Shown here in pieces: positions 9,349-17,828 of a stretch of 64,000 bases of DNA. The stretch spans positions 1,054,001 through 1,118,000 of the forward strand of contig NZ_CP070326.1 of assembly GCF_016917755.1 (NCBI RefSeq). The letters run 5' to 3'. The notes beneath the pieces were generated by a model that did no database searches, was not told the origin of the DNA, and was given only the letters and a program-made list of their open reading frames with translations. This stretch comes from Streptomyces noursei. Its GTDB lineage: Bacteria > Actinomycetota > Actinomycetes > Streptomycetales > Streptomycetaceae. How positions within the stretch are numbered: the first letter of the stretch is position 1; every line of letters begins with the position of its first letter. The translations under genes were made by a program, and so were the position numbers.

Positions 9349-9576
9349 ATGCGAGCGCATGAAGGGGACGTGCTGCGGTTCACCGGCAGAACCGTGGGAA
9401 CGCCCGAACACCATGCCACCGTCGTACGCGTGCTGGGCCCGAACGGCGAACCGCCCTATCAGGTTCGCTACGAGGACGGTCACGAGGCAGAGATCTTCCC
9501 TGGACCCGGTTGCGTGATCGAGACCCATCCAGCACACGATGCCTCGTTCGGGCAGCCGCATCGGGAGAGGAGATGA
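9349..9576 (+). CDS. DUF1918 small protein
   Basis: 75 residues from ATG 9349 with GAGGTGA upstream. Visible family features are GDVLRFTGRTVGTPEHHATV, VRVLGPNGEPPYQVRYEDGHE and EIFPGPGCVI. DUF1918 proteins are small SH3-like beta-barrels widespread in actinobacteria; their function is unknown, and some occur in hypoxia or stress clusters. Another DUF1918 domain is the N-terminus of the protein at 29566-30474. The phosphoribosyltransferase follows 248 bases downstream on the same strand. Confidence 0.87.
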   Translation: MRAHEGDVLRFTGRTVGTPEHHATVVRVLGPNGEPPYQVRYEDGHEAEIFPGPGCVIETHPAHDASFGQPHRERR

Positions 9577-9824
9577 CCGCGCTCGCCGATGGCGGGAGCA
9601 CGTCCGCTCGGCCTGCCTGTGGAGCCAAGCCCGACCGTGACGACTTGCCGACGTCTAGAACCTCCATTCCCCCTTCGCGCGCAGGAAGGAACGCTCCGGA
9701 TCCAGAACGAGAGAGCAACGCGCGCCGCAGCGACACACGTTTGTTCTCCACCAGAGTGAGGATGGACATGCGGGGACGTTGCCCGCCGTGCTCCGCCATG
9801 TCCCCCCGGCAAGGAGGCCGGATC

Positions 9825-10505
9825 GTGTTCTTCACAGACCGCCGAGACGCCGGTCGACAGCTGGCGGCAAGACTCAAACACCTCAAAGGCGCCGACGTCG
9901 TGGTCCTGGGGCTGCCCCGCGGAGGCGTCCCGGTCGCCGCGGAAGTCGCCAGGGCGCTGGGCGCGCCGTTGGACGTCTGCCTGGTGCGCAAGCTGCGCGT
10001 GCCGTTCCAACCGGAACTCGGGATGGGGGCGATCGGTGAAGGCGGGGTCCGCGTCATCAACGACGAGGTGGTGCGCGCCGCCCGTGTCACCCCGGACGAG
10101 TTGGCCCAGGTCGAGGCACGTGAGCGGGAGGCCCTGGAGGCCCGCGCCCGGCACTACCGGGGTGGACGTGAACCGGCGCCTCTCACCGGCCGCACCGTGG
10201 TGGTCGTCGACGACGGGGTGGCCACCGGGTCGACGGCTCGGGCGGCCTGTCAGATCGCCCGCGCCCGCGGAGCCGTACGGATCGTGCTGGCAGTTCCCGT
10301 GGCACCTCACGGCTGGACCGCACGGTTGGGTGGGGACGCCGACGAGTTGCTGTGCATGCACACGCCGTGGACCTTCTACGCGATCGGGCAGTCCTACGCC
10401 GACTTCTCCCAGACGGACGACGACGAGGTCGTCGCCTGCCTGGAGGAGAGACTCCCCCGCCCGGTGAGCACCCGCCGAACTCCGCCGGGTCATGCTGTGC
10501 CATAG
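9825..10505 (+). CDS. Phosphoribosyltransferase-family protein
   Basis: 226 residues from GTG 9825 (MFFTDRRDAGRQLAARL), with AAGGAGG seven bases upstream. The PRPP-binding loop is VVVVDDGVATGSTARAA, and the LGLPRGGVPVAAEVARALGA start is typical of the type I PRTase fold. Homologues in dormancy loci resemble the PRTase half of Rv2030c (DosR regulon). The substrate is not known; activity on nucleobases is plausible but untested. A longer frame back to 9510 lacks similarity and overlaps DUF1918, so the later start is preferred. Confidence 0.84.
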   Translation: MFFTDRRDAGRQLAARLKHLKGADVVVLGLPRGGVPVAAEVARALGAPLDVCLVRKLRVPFQPELGMGAIGEGGVRVINDEVVRAARVTPDELAQVEAREREALEARARHYRGGREPAPLTGRTVVVVDDGVATGSTARAACQIARARGAVRIVLAVPVAPHGWTARLGGDADELLCMHTPWTFYAIGQSYADFSQTDDDEVVACLEERLPRPVSTRRTPPGHAVP

Positions 10506-10694
10506 CTGCTTGCCCCTGAAAAGAGGTTGGGCTGGTGACGGGCGGCAAAGTTGTTGGCCGGCACCAAACCGCCGGCCAACCGTTGGTCCCAGCCCCACCG
10601 GCTGAGGCTGGTCATCCGTTGGAGGCCCGGCGCATCACCGGGAGCCTCACCCGGCCCGCGCCACGCCGGTGACCGGGCCTGGCCCGGCGTAAGA

Positions 10695-10712
10695 TCGGAT
10701 GCCGATATCGGC
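10695..10712. promoter_or_regulatory. PadR-type operator, site 1 (upstream of padR)
   Basis: ATCGGATGCCGATATCGG lies 40-55 bases upstream of the padR start; GCCGATATCGGC within it (10702-10713) is a perfect palindrome. A 17-base core is repeated exactly upstream of doxX and with two changes upstream of the permease. Probably autoregulatory. Confidence 0.65.
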
Positions 10713-10750
10713 TTCGTCATAGCCGGGACAGGCGGGGAGGCAGGACCAGG

Positions 10751-11059
10751 GTGAGGGAGTTCCAGCGGGCAGCCGTGCGGCTGCACATCCTGCATCACGC
10801 GGCCGAAAGGGAGGTCCACGGTGCGTGGATGACGGAGGAATTGGCTTCCCACGGCTACCAGATCAGCCCGGGCACGCTGTACCCGACGCTCCACCGGCTG
10901 GAGGCGGACGGCCTGCTGGTATCCGAGCAGCGTGTGGTCGACGGCCGCATGCGACGCATCTACCGTGCCACCGCCGCCGGCCGGAAAGCCCTGGCCGAGG
11001 ACCGCAAGGCACTGCGCGAGCTGGCCCGCGAAGTCCTCGGCGACGACGAGGTGCGTTAA
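10751..11059 (+). CDS. PadR-family transcriptional regulator
   Basis: 102 residues from GTG 10751 with GGGGAGG upstream. It is a short winged-helix PadR of the single-domain kind: VRLHILHHAAEREVHGAWMT, then GYQISPGTLYPTLHRLEADG (recognition helix and wing) and GRMRRIYRATAAGRKAL. PadR proteins bind palindromes as dimers and usually repress. The shared palindrome upstream of this gene, doxX and the permease suggests a three-promoter local regulon. The effector is unknown. Confidence 0.88.
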   Translation: MREFQRAAVRLHILHHAAEREVHGAWMTEELASHGYQISPGTLYPTLHRLEADGLLVSEQRVVDGRMRRIYRATAAGRKALAEDRKALRELAREVLGDDEVR

Positions 11060-11218
11060 CGAGCACCGAATCGACTGACGCGTAGGCGAGGGTGACGCGC
11101 CAAGACCGACCTGCGCAGCGCGGGGCGTGAGGGGACGCGAAGGTTCACGCGGGCTCCCGGGGAAGCGGCCCTGGCCGACGGACCAACGCCCGCGCAACGT
11201 GGCTTCGGCCTCTGTGCG

Positions 11219-11716
11219 TCACTCCTGCCGGGCGGCGGCAGGACGGACGCCACGGCGGTGCAAGCTCGCATCGAGGGAGAGGGCGCCTGCGCCGACGAAG
11301 AGCAGGAAGAGGCTGCCGCACAGTTGCGCGAAGTCCAGACGGGCCTCGTGCGCGAAGTCCCACCAGCCCGGCTCCCCGCGGAACAGCCCGGAACCGCCCC
11401 ACAGGATCGGCACCTTGGTGATCAGGAGTGCGCCGAGCATGTCCACGACCATGGGTACCACCGCGAGCCGAGTGAGCAGCCCGACCAGGACCAGCACCCC
11501 GCAGACAATCTCGAACACCCCGTCCAGCGGGGCGAAGAAGTCCGGCGCGGGAATGCCGGCCTTGTCGAACCGGCCCGTGCCCAGCGCATGGGAGCGCAGG
11601 AACTTCAGGATCCCCTCGACAAGGAAGACCGCCCCTACGTACAGGCGGATAAGGACGACCGAGGCTGGTGCGGTGGTCCCTGTGAGCTTCGCCATCCAGT
11701 CGCCAAGCTGTGCCAT
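11219..11716 (-). CDS. DoxX-family membrane protein
   Basis: 165 residues from ATG 11716 (MAQLGDWMAKLTGTTAPASV). Four hydrophobic helices are visible: VVLIRLYVGAVFLVEGILKF, GVFEIVCGVLVLVGLLTRLA, VPMVVDMLGALLITKVPILW and LCGSLFLLFVGAGAL. The GILKF near the first helix and the conserved loop FDKAGIPAPDFFAPL are typical of the family. DoxX relatives act in quinone-linked or redox processes at the cytoplasmic membrane, but this one has no defined reaction. The start is chosen because the PadR-type site at 11746-11762 lies 30-46 bases upstream. Confidence 0.84.
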   Translation of the reverse strand: MAQLGDWMAKLTGTTAPASVVLIRLYVGAVFLVEGILKFLRSHALGTGRFDKAGIPAPDFFAPLDGVFEIVCGVLVLVGLLTRLAVVPMVVDMLGALLITKVPILWGGSGLFRGEPGWWDFAHEARLDFAQLCGSLFLLFVGAGALSLDASLHRRGVRPAAARQE

Positions 11717-11745
11717 GCCGTCGGCCCCTTCGCCGTCGAAGGCGT

Positions 11746-11762
11746 ATCGGATGCCGATATCG
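11746..11762. promoter_or_regulatory. PadR-type operator, site 2 (upstream of doxX)
   Basis: ATCGGATGCCGATATCG is identical over 17 bases to the site upstream of padR and lies about 30 bases from the doxX start codon. Confidence 0.65.
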
Positions 11763-11792
11763 TCCCGCGTCGTGCCCGGGAGCGGGCGGTCG

Positions 11793-13103
11793 TCACGCCC
11801 GTTCGGCGTACCCCGCCGCACCGGCCCGCCGCTGCCGCCGCGCGCCGAGCGCGCGCCGGACCCCGTAGGCGGCGGCGCCGACCAGGACGACCGCCGCACC
11901 ATAGATCACCGAGGAGACCGGCAGGGCGAAGGCGAGCACCAGGCAGCCGACCAGGCCGACGGCAGGGACGATGCGCGGCGGGCGTCCCTCATCCGAAGAC
12001 AGCGTCCACGCCGAGACGTTGGCGATGGCGTAGTACACGAGTACCCCGAAGGATGAGAAGCCGATCGCCCCGCGCACGTCCACCAAGGCCGCGAGCACCA
12101 CCACGACCAGACCGACCGTGATCTCGGCCCGGTGCGGCACCGCGAACCTCGGGTGCACCGCGGACAGGGCGTGCGGCAGGTGCCGGTCACGGGCCATCGC
12201 CAACGTGGTGCGGGAGACGCCGAGGACCAGTGCCAGCAGGGAGCCGAGCGCGGCCACGGCAGCGCCGGCACGGACGACGGGCACCAGCCAGTCGATGCCC
12301 GTCGCGCGTACGGTGTCCGTCAGCGGCGCGGGCGCTTGCGCGAGCCCCGTCGGGCCGAGCACCGCAAGGGCGGCGACGGCGACCACGGCATAGACGGCGA
12401 GCGTGATGCCCAGCGCCAACGGGATCGCACGAGGGATGGTGCGCGCCGGTTCGCTCACCTCCTCGCCGAGGGTGGCGATGCGCGCGTACCCGGCAAAGGC
12501 AAAGAACAACAGGCCCGCTGCCTGGAGCACCCCGCCGACGGAGGCGTCGGCTCCGATGTCCAGCCGCCCGGCATCCGTGCCGGACGAGGTGAGGGCGGCC
12601 ACCACCACCGCGGCGAGCACGGCGAGCACCACGGCGACGATCACGCGGGTGAGCCAGGCCGACTTCTGCACCCCTCGGTAGTTGACGGCGGTCAGCACCA
12701 CCACTGCGGCGACCGCCACCGCGTGCGCCTGGCCGGGCCACACGTACGAGCCGACGGTCAGCGCCATCGCCGCGCAGGAAGCGGTCTTGCCGACCACGAA
12801 CCCCCACCCGGCCACGTACCCCCAGAAGTCGCCGAGGCGCTCCCGCCCGTAGACATACGTCCCACCGGAGGCGGGGTAACAGGCGGCCAGCCGTGCCGAT
12901 GAGGTCGCGTTGCAGTACGCGACCACGGCGGCCAAGGCCAGCCCCAGCAGCAGGCCGGAACCGGCGGCGCGCGCGGCCGGGGCCAGAGCGGCGAAGATCC
13001 CCGCCCCGATCATCGACCCCAGGCCGATGACCACAGCGTCGAACACCCCCAGCCGCCGCAGCAGCTCCCCCGACGGCCCGGCCGCGGTCGATGACGTGCT
13101 CAT
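11793..13103 (-). CDS. APC-family amino-acid permease
   Basis: 436 residues from ATG 13103, with GGAGGG 8 bases upstream. It begins with the APC signature LLRRLGVFDAVVIGLGSMIG and AGIFAALAPAARAAG, followed by about 12 membrane helices and the conserved SARLAACYPASGGTYVY segment. It should carry amino acids or polyamines inward across the cytoplasmic membrane, probably by proton symport; the substrate cannot be read from sequence. It follows doxX's promoter region on the same strand and has its own PadR-type site at 13143-13159. Frames upstream of 13103 lack similarity. Confidence 0.87.
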   Translation of the reverse strand: MSTSSTAAGPSGELLRRLGVFDAVVIGLGSMIGAGIFAALAPAARAAGSGLLLGLALAAVVAYCNATSSARLAACYPASGGTYVYGRERLGDFWGYVAGWGFVVGKTASCAAMALTVGSYVWPGQAHAVAVAAVVVLTAVNYRGVQKSAWLTRVIVAVVLAVLAAVVVAALTSSGTDAGRLDIGADASVGGVLQAAGLLFFAFAGYARIATLGEEVSEPARTIPRAIPLALGITLAVYAVVAVAALAVLGPTGLAQAPAPLTDTVRATGIDWLVPVVRAGAAVAALGSLLALVLGVSRTTLAMARDRHLPHALSAVHPRFAVPHRAEITVGLVVVVLAALVDVRGAIGFSSFGVLVYYAIANVSAWTLSSDEGRPPRIVPAVGLVGCLVLAFALPVSSVIYGAAVVLVGAAAYGVRRALGARRQRRAGAAGYAERA

Positions 13104-13142
13104 ACGGCTTGCCCTCCGCATCATGCGAACAATTACGTCATC

Positions 13143-13159
13143 CGATATCGGCACACGAT
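13143..13159. promoter_or_regulatory. PadR-type operator, site 3 (upstream of permease)
   Basis: On the minus strand it reads ATCGTGTGCCGATATCG, matching the other two sites at 15 of 17 bases, 40-56 bases upstream of the permease ATG. Confidence 0.6.
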
Positions 13160-13356
13160 ATATGCCCACGGGCTGCCGATGCGACGCATGCCGCAAGGAA
13201 ACAAGTCGCCGCACTGGTGCGGGGCCCGGACAGCCCGTGGAGACGTGCGGCCTGCGGGGCGCTGTGAGATCGTGCGACGCCGTCGCTGTCGTCTTACGGT
13301 GGCAGTGAGGGGGTGGGCGCGAGTCTTCACCCCACGCCGAAAGGCGGGCGATACCC

Positions 13357-14412
13357 ATGGCATCTCCTGGCATGCGGGTGGTGGTCGTCGGAGCCACCGG
13401 CAACGTAGGCACGAGCGTCATCCTGGCGCTCGGTGCGGAGCCGGGCATCGAGTCGATCCTGGGGCTGGCCCGACGGCTCCCGCGGTGGTCTCCGACGAAG
13501 ACCAGGTGGGCGAGCGTGGACATCGCGGACGACAACACGGACCTGGCCGGTCACTTCGTCGGCGCCGACGCCGTCATCCACCTGGCGTGGCTGTTCCAGC
13601 CCACGCACCACCCGGCGACGACCTGGCGCACGAACGTGCAGGGCAGTACTCGGGTCTTCGAGGCCGCGGCCACGGCCGGCGTTCCCGCCCTGGTCTACGC
13701 GTCCTTCGTCGGAGCCTACTCGCCCGGACCCAAGGACCGTGCCGTGGACGAGTCCTGGCCCACCGACGGTTGGCCGGAGTCGATGCTGTGCCGGGAGAAG
13801 GCGTACGTCGAGCGTGTCCTGGACGCCTTCGAACTCCAACATCCCAAGACCCGGGTGGTGCGGTTGCGGCCCGGATTCATGCTCAAGCGCGAATCCGCAG
13901 GCGAGCAGCACCGCCTCTTCCGTGGCCCGTTGGTGCCCAAGCGCCTGACCCGGCCGGAGCACATGCCCGCGTTCCCGGCCATCCCCGGCATGCGGTACCA
14001 GGCCCTGCACACCGACGATGCGGCCGAGGCGTTCCGGCAAGCCGCCGTGCGCCCGGTCCACGGCGCGTTCAACCTGGCGGCCGAACCGGTCGTGGACGCG
14101 GTCATGTTGGGCGAGATGTTCAGCGCACGCACTTTCCCGATGCCGGGCTGGCCGGCTCGGGCCGCGGTCTCCGCCGCCTGGCGCACGCACCTGCTGCGCA
14201 CGCCTCCGTCCCTGTTCGACGCCGTCCTGCACTTCCCGATCATGGATACGTCACGGGCGCAGCGGGAACTGGACTGGACGCCCCGGCACACAGCCCAAGA
14301 AACGCTGCGGGAGTGGCTGTCCGGTCTGCACGAGGACGCGAGCTTGCCCACCCCACCGCTGGCCTCCTCGGCCGGGCTCTCCCGCTGGGCCGAGCCCCGG
14401 GTCGGCGCTTGA
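13357..14412 (+). CDS. NAD-dependent epimerase/dehydratase (extended SDR)
   Basis: 351 residues from ATG 13357. The Rossmann glycine motif is VVVVGATGNVGTSV near the N-terminus; DADDA-type and sugar-epimerase features follow (VIHLAWLFQPTHHP, NVQGSTRVFEAA, LVYASFVGAYSPG, and REKAYVERVLD in place of the usual YxxxK). The Tyr of the canonical YxxxK is not obvious, the region reading CREKAYVE, so the catalytic set may be atypical. Substrate unknown. It stands alone on the plus strand between the permease promoter and a trkA remnant. Confidence 0.8.
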   Translation: MASPGMRVVVVGATGNVGTSVILALGAEPGIESILGLARRLPRWSPTKTRWASVDIADDNTDLAGHFVGADAVIHLAWLFQPTHHPATTWRTNVQGSTRVFEAAATAGVPALVYASFVGAYSPGPKDRAVDESWPTDGWPESMLCREKAYVERVLDAFELQHPKTRVVRLRPGFMLKRESAGEQHRLFRGPLVPKRLTRPEHMPAFPAIPGMRYQALHTDDAAEAFRQAAVRPVHGAFNLAAEPVVDAVMLGEMFSARTFPMPGWPARAAVSAAWRTHLLRTPPSLFDAVLHFPIMDTSRAQRELDWTPRHTAQETLREWLSGLHEDASLPTPPLASSAGLSRWAEPRVGA

Positions 14413-14654
14413 TCATGAAGCCGCCGGGGGCGGCACGGTGGGCGGGGACGCGGGCCCGGGTGGAGCCGCTGGGGGCCTGCCCCGAGTACGGGCTCACCGC
14501 CGCACGGAGACCCCGGCACCGCACACGGCATGGCCCGGCTCCTGACTCCCGGTGACGGCGGCCGGGGAGTCCGTCGCCGCAACCGGCCCGGCTGGCCCCC
14601 TCCTACAGACTGTGCCGCCGGTAGAGGTCTTCGTCGCGCTGGACACCTCGCCGC

Positions 14655-15244
14655 GTGGGCGGCGTTCGGCGGGCTGCTGCTGGCCGCCGAGGAAACCCGC
14701 AAGTGGTGGCTGCGGCGATACCGGCCCGCAGACTGCTGCCCGTCGGTTTCCCCGGACGGTTCCACGAAGGAAGCGGCTTCAGCCGTACGGTACTTGAGGT
14801 CGTCGGAATCGAGCACGCCGATGCGTTCGTCGCCGTCGCCGCCATGGACGGCAGCACCATCGCCAGCGCGCGGACCGCCAAGGAGACCTACCGGGTTCCC
14901 CTCGTGCTCGCCCGCGGCTACGACCCCCAGGCCGCGCAGACATCTACCGCGAACTCGGCATTCCCACCGTCGCCAGTGTCCGCTGGGCGGACAACCTCCT
15001 CATCAGTCTGCTCGCCAAGCGCCGGTTCGCCGTTCCGCGGATCGCCGCCCGCGTCAACGACACGGAAAACACCTGGCTGTTCGACCACCGCTGGGGCGTC
15101 GACGTCCCCGTGCCCGCCGCCACCCCGCTGATCTCCCTCATCGAAGAGGCCACCGGTGCCACTGACACCGTCGCACTGCTCCGCCTCAGCAAGGCTGGCG
15201 TCGATGGCATCGAAACCGCGATCACGCCGCAGTCCCGTGCGTGA
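14655..15244 (+). pseudogene. trkA: TrkA-like potassium-uptake regulator, frameshifted remnant
   Basis: Two frames together make a TrkA/RCK protein. The first gives GRFHEGSGFSRTVLEVVGIE, HADAFVAVAAMDGSTIASAR and TAKETYRVPLVLARGYDP; after about 14937 a second frame gives DIYRELGIPTVASVRW, ARVNDTENTWLFDHRWGVDV and a stop at 15242-15244. A one-base change near 14938 breaks the gene, and the N-terminal NAD-binding glycine motif (GxGxxG) is also lost. TrkA proteins bind NAD(H) and gate Trk/Ktr potassium channels. No Trk channel gene is nearby. Confidence 0.72.
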
Positions 15245-15632
15245 ACGGGCACCGACCAGACAAGCCGGGTGCCGCCGCCCGTCGGCGCGCAGGCCGCTGT
15301 TCTTGGGGACGACGCCCACCCTGTTGCCCACGACGGTCAGCGTCAGCCATCGGTCGCGGACGGATCACCTCGGTGGCGCGCTGGTGTGGACTCGCGCGAC
15401 TTCCCGAGCTTCATCGGGGCCCTCTGCGAACGACGTGGGGGCAGGATCGTTGACAAGGCCAGGCCACCCCGTACCTCAGTACACTGGTGGACAGCGCCGA
15501 CTTCCTCGTCGCCCGCACGGACGACGGGCCATGGCCGAACGTGCCAGGCCGCCTTCGCTCATCGTGTTCGTGGGGTACGCGACTGCACGTTCCGCCAGGG
15601 AGATCGTGGTCGAAACCGGAAGGAGCCGGCCG
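15245..15632. other. Intergenic region, nothing firm
   Basis: 388 bases upstream of a CBS gene. No gene is supported. A GGGCC-AT-GGCC palindrome near 15529-15539, about 95 bases before the CBS start, loosely resembles the site at 4653. Confidence 0.4.
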
Positions 15633-16079
15633 ATGAAGGTCTCAACGTTGATGAGTGCTCCGGCTGTGGCCGTTCCGGTCGGGACGCACCTGCGGGAAGT
15701 GGCCCGCCAGATGGAAGAGTACGGGGTCGGTTGCCTGGTGGTCACGGACGGCGGGAGGCTGCAAGGCATCGTCACCGACCGCGACCTCGCGGTGCGCATG
15801 CTGACCAGGGGGCTGGACGCGGAGGAGCGGGTGGATGCGGTGATGACCCTGCCCGTGATCACGGTGGAGGTGACCGACGACGTTCACGACGCATACCGGG
15901 CCTTCCGTGACTCCGGGGTTCGCCGCCTGCCCGTACTGGACGGGCACCGGCCCGTGGGCATGCTGACCGTGGACGACCTGCTCATGGACGTCTTCCAGCG
16001 GGTGGGCGATCTGCTGGGCCCGGTTGCCTGGAGCATGGTGGAGGGACCAGCCGGGTCGTGCACCACGGATCAGAGCTGA
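15633..16079 (+). CDS. CBS-pair protein
   Basis: 148 residues from ATG 15633, GGAAGGAG 7 bases upstream. CBS 1 (MKVSTLMSAPAVAVPVGTHL, GIVTDRDLAVRMLTRGL) and CBS 2 (AVMTLPVITVEVTDDVHDAY, RRLPVLDGHRPVGMLTVDDL) fill residues 1-125. A C-terminal helix (DVFQRVGDLLGPVAWS) follows. It resembles stand-alone signalling CBS proteins of stress loci. The formate dehydrogenase operon begins 63 bases downstream on the same strand, so co-transcription is possible. Confidence 0.87.
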   Translation: MKVSTLMSAPAVAVPVGTHLREVARQMEEYGVGCLVVTDGGRLQGIVTDRDLAVRMLTRGLDAEERVDAVMTLPVITVEVTDDVHDAYRAFRDSGVRRLPVLDGHRPVGMLTVDDLLMDVFQRVGDLLGPVAWSMVEGPAGSCTTDQS

Positions 16080-16142
16080 GTGCCGCCTGGGCCGTGCCGG
16101 TCCCCGGATGCGGCGCCCCGCGACCACCATGACGATGAGGGC

Positions 16143-17828
16143 ATGGTGCCCGTCCCTTCCGCCGACCGTTTCGATGCCTTCCGGGCTCTCGCCGACCGGC
16201 GGGGGAGGCCCGGAGGCCGGTTGATGGAACACCTGGCCCGGGCCAGGGCAGGAACGGCGGACAGTCCTGAGACCTGGGCGCCGGCCGTCGCGGCCGGAGT
16301 CGGCCTGCCGGCCGCTGCCGCGCTCGGGCCGGCCGAGTACTACGCGGACCTGACCACCCCGCACGGCCACCGCCATGTACGGGTGTGCGCCGCCACGGCC
16401 TGCTTCGCCGCGAGCGGCGGCCTGCACCTGGTGGAGGCGGAGCGTGCGCTGGGTGTCGACGCCGGAAGCTCCGCCCCCGACGGGTCGGTCTCGCTCCAGG
16501 CCGTCCGCTGCCTGGGTTACTGCTATGCCGGGCCCGCCGCCCTCGACGGTGAGACTCCGTGCACCGGCGCGACGCTGGCCGATCAGCTCGCCGGGCGGGA
16601 AGAACCGACGGCGCCGGACATCCCGGCCTTCGACAGCACCGGAGACCCTGTACTGCTCGGTGACGTCCTGGCCGGGGAGTGCGCCTGGCAAGTGTGGCCT
16701 CGTGCGGTGACCGCGCGCACTCCCGACGAGGTACAGGCGGAGGTCGCCGCATCCGGGCTGAGGGGGCGCGGTGGCGCCGGCTTCCAGGTGGCCGCGAAGT
16801 GGGCCGCGACAGGCCGGTCACCCCACACCGTGGTCGTCGTCAACGGGGACGAGGGCGATCCGGGCTCCTTCGCCGACCGCCTGCTGATGGAGCGCGATCC
16901 GGCCCGGGTACTGGAGGGCCTGGCACTGGCCTGCTTCGCCTGTGGCGCCCGGCGGGCCGTGGTGCTGGTGCGTTCGGAGTATCCCCGCGCGCTGGCCCGG
17001 ATGCGGGAAGCGGTCGACCGGGCCTATGAGGACGGGCACTTCGGTGGGGCAGTGCACGACAGCGGGGTGACACTGGACGTCGAGGTCGCGAGGGGTGCGG
17101 GTTCGTATGTCGCGGGCGAGGAGACCGCCCTGATCGCGAGCCTGGAGGGGAGCCGGGGCTGTGCCCGGCCGCGTCCCCCGTATCCCGCGGACCGTGGCTT
17201 GTGGGATGCGCCGACGGTGGTCAACAACGTGGAGACACTGGCGGCCGTCCCGTGGATCGTCGCGCACGGTGGCGCCGTCTATGCCCGGCGCGGGGCGCCC
17301 GGCGAGCCCGGTACGAAGCTGGTCTGTCTGTCCGAGCGGTTCGCCCGCCCGGGCTGTTACGAGGTGGAACTCGGTACATCAGTCGAACGGATCGTCACGG
17401 AGCTGGGTGGCGGTCTGCGGGGCGGTGCCGAACTGGCGGTCCTTCAGGTCGGCGGACCGCTGGGCGGTTTCCTCGCCGCCGACCGGCTGGACGTACCCCT
17501 GACGCAGGCAGGACTGGCGCACAATGGCGCCGCGCTGGGGCACGCGGGCCTGGTGGCCTTCGATCGCAGCGTGGAGCCGCGGGAAATACTTCGCCACGTA
17601 TGGGAATTCGCCGCTGCGGAGAGTTGCGGCGCCTGCTCACCCTGCCGGGTCGGCTCCCGCCGGGGGCTGGAGCTGGCAGGCGCCGGTCGGCAGCCCGGAG
17701 AGGAGTACGAGCGGTTGCTGCGGGTGCTGTCCGAAGCCAGCCTGTGTGCCTTCGGGCGGCGGATTCCGGAGGCGGTGCGCAGCCTGGCCCGCGCGTACGG
17801 TGACCGGCTTGCGGGGTGGGACCGGTGA
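16143..17828 (+). CDS. NAD-linked formate dehydrogenase beta subunit (NuoE-NuoF fusion)
   Basis: 561 residues from ATG 16143, with GAGGG just upstream. N-terminal thioredoxin-like 2Fe-2S domain: ligands C82, C87, C123, C127 (VCAATACF and CLGYCYAG). Then a NuoF-like unit with FMN/NAD loops GLRGRGGAGFQVAAKW and NGDEGDPGSFADR, the ARGAGSYVAGEETALI segment and a 4Fe-4S site ESCGACSPCRVGSR with a distal CAFG. Such subunits pass electrons between formate dehydrogenase and NAD+. The next gene overlaps by four bases (GTGA), indicating a coupled operon. The enzyme is cytoplasmic; no signal peptide is seen. Confidence 0.88.
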   Translation: MVPVPSADRFDAFRALADRRGRPGGRLMEHLARARAGTADSPETWAPAVAAGVGLPAAAALGPAEYYADLTTPHGHRHVRVCAATACFAASGGLHLVEAERALGVDAGSSAPDGSVSLQAVRCLGYCYAGPAALDGETPCTGATLADQLAGREEPTAPDIPAFDSTGDPVLLGDVLAGECAWQVWPRAVTARTPDEVQAEVAASGLRGRGGAGFQVAAKWAATGRSPHTVVVVNGDEGDPGSFADRLLMERDPARVLEGLALACFACGARRAVVLVRSEYPRALARMREAVDRAYEDGHFGGAVHDSGVTLDVEVARGAGSYVAGEETALIASLEGSRGCARPRPPYPADRGLWDAPTVVNNVETLAAVPWIVAHGGAVYARRGAPGEPGTKLVCLSERFARPGCYEVELGTSVERIVTELGGGLRGGAELAVLQVGGPLGGFLAADRLDVPLTQAGLAHNGAALGHAGLVAFDRSVEPREILRHVWEFAAAESCGACSPCRVGSRRGLELAGAGRQPGEEYERLLRVLSEASLCAFGRRIPEAVRSLARAYGDRLAGWDR

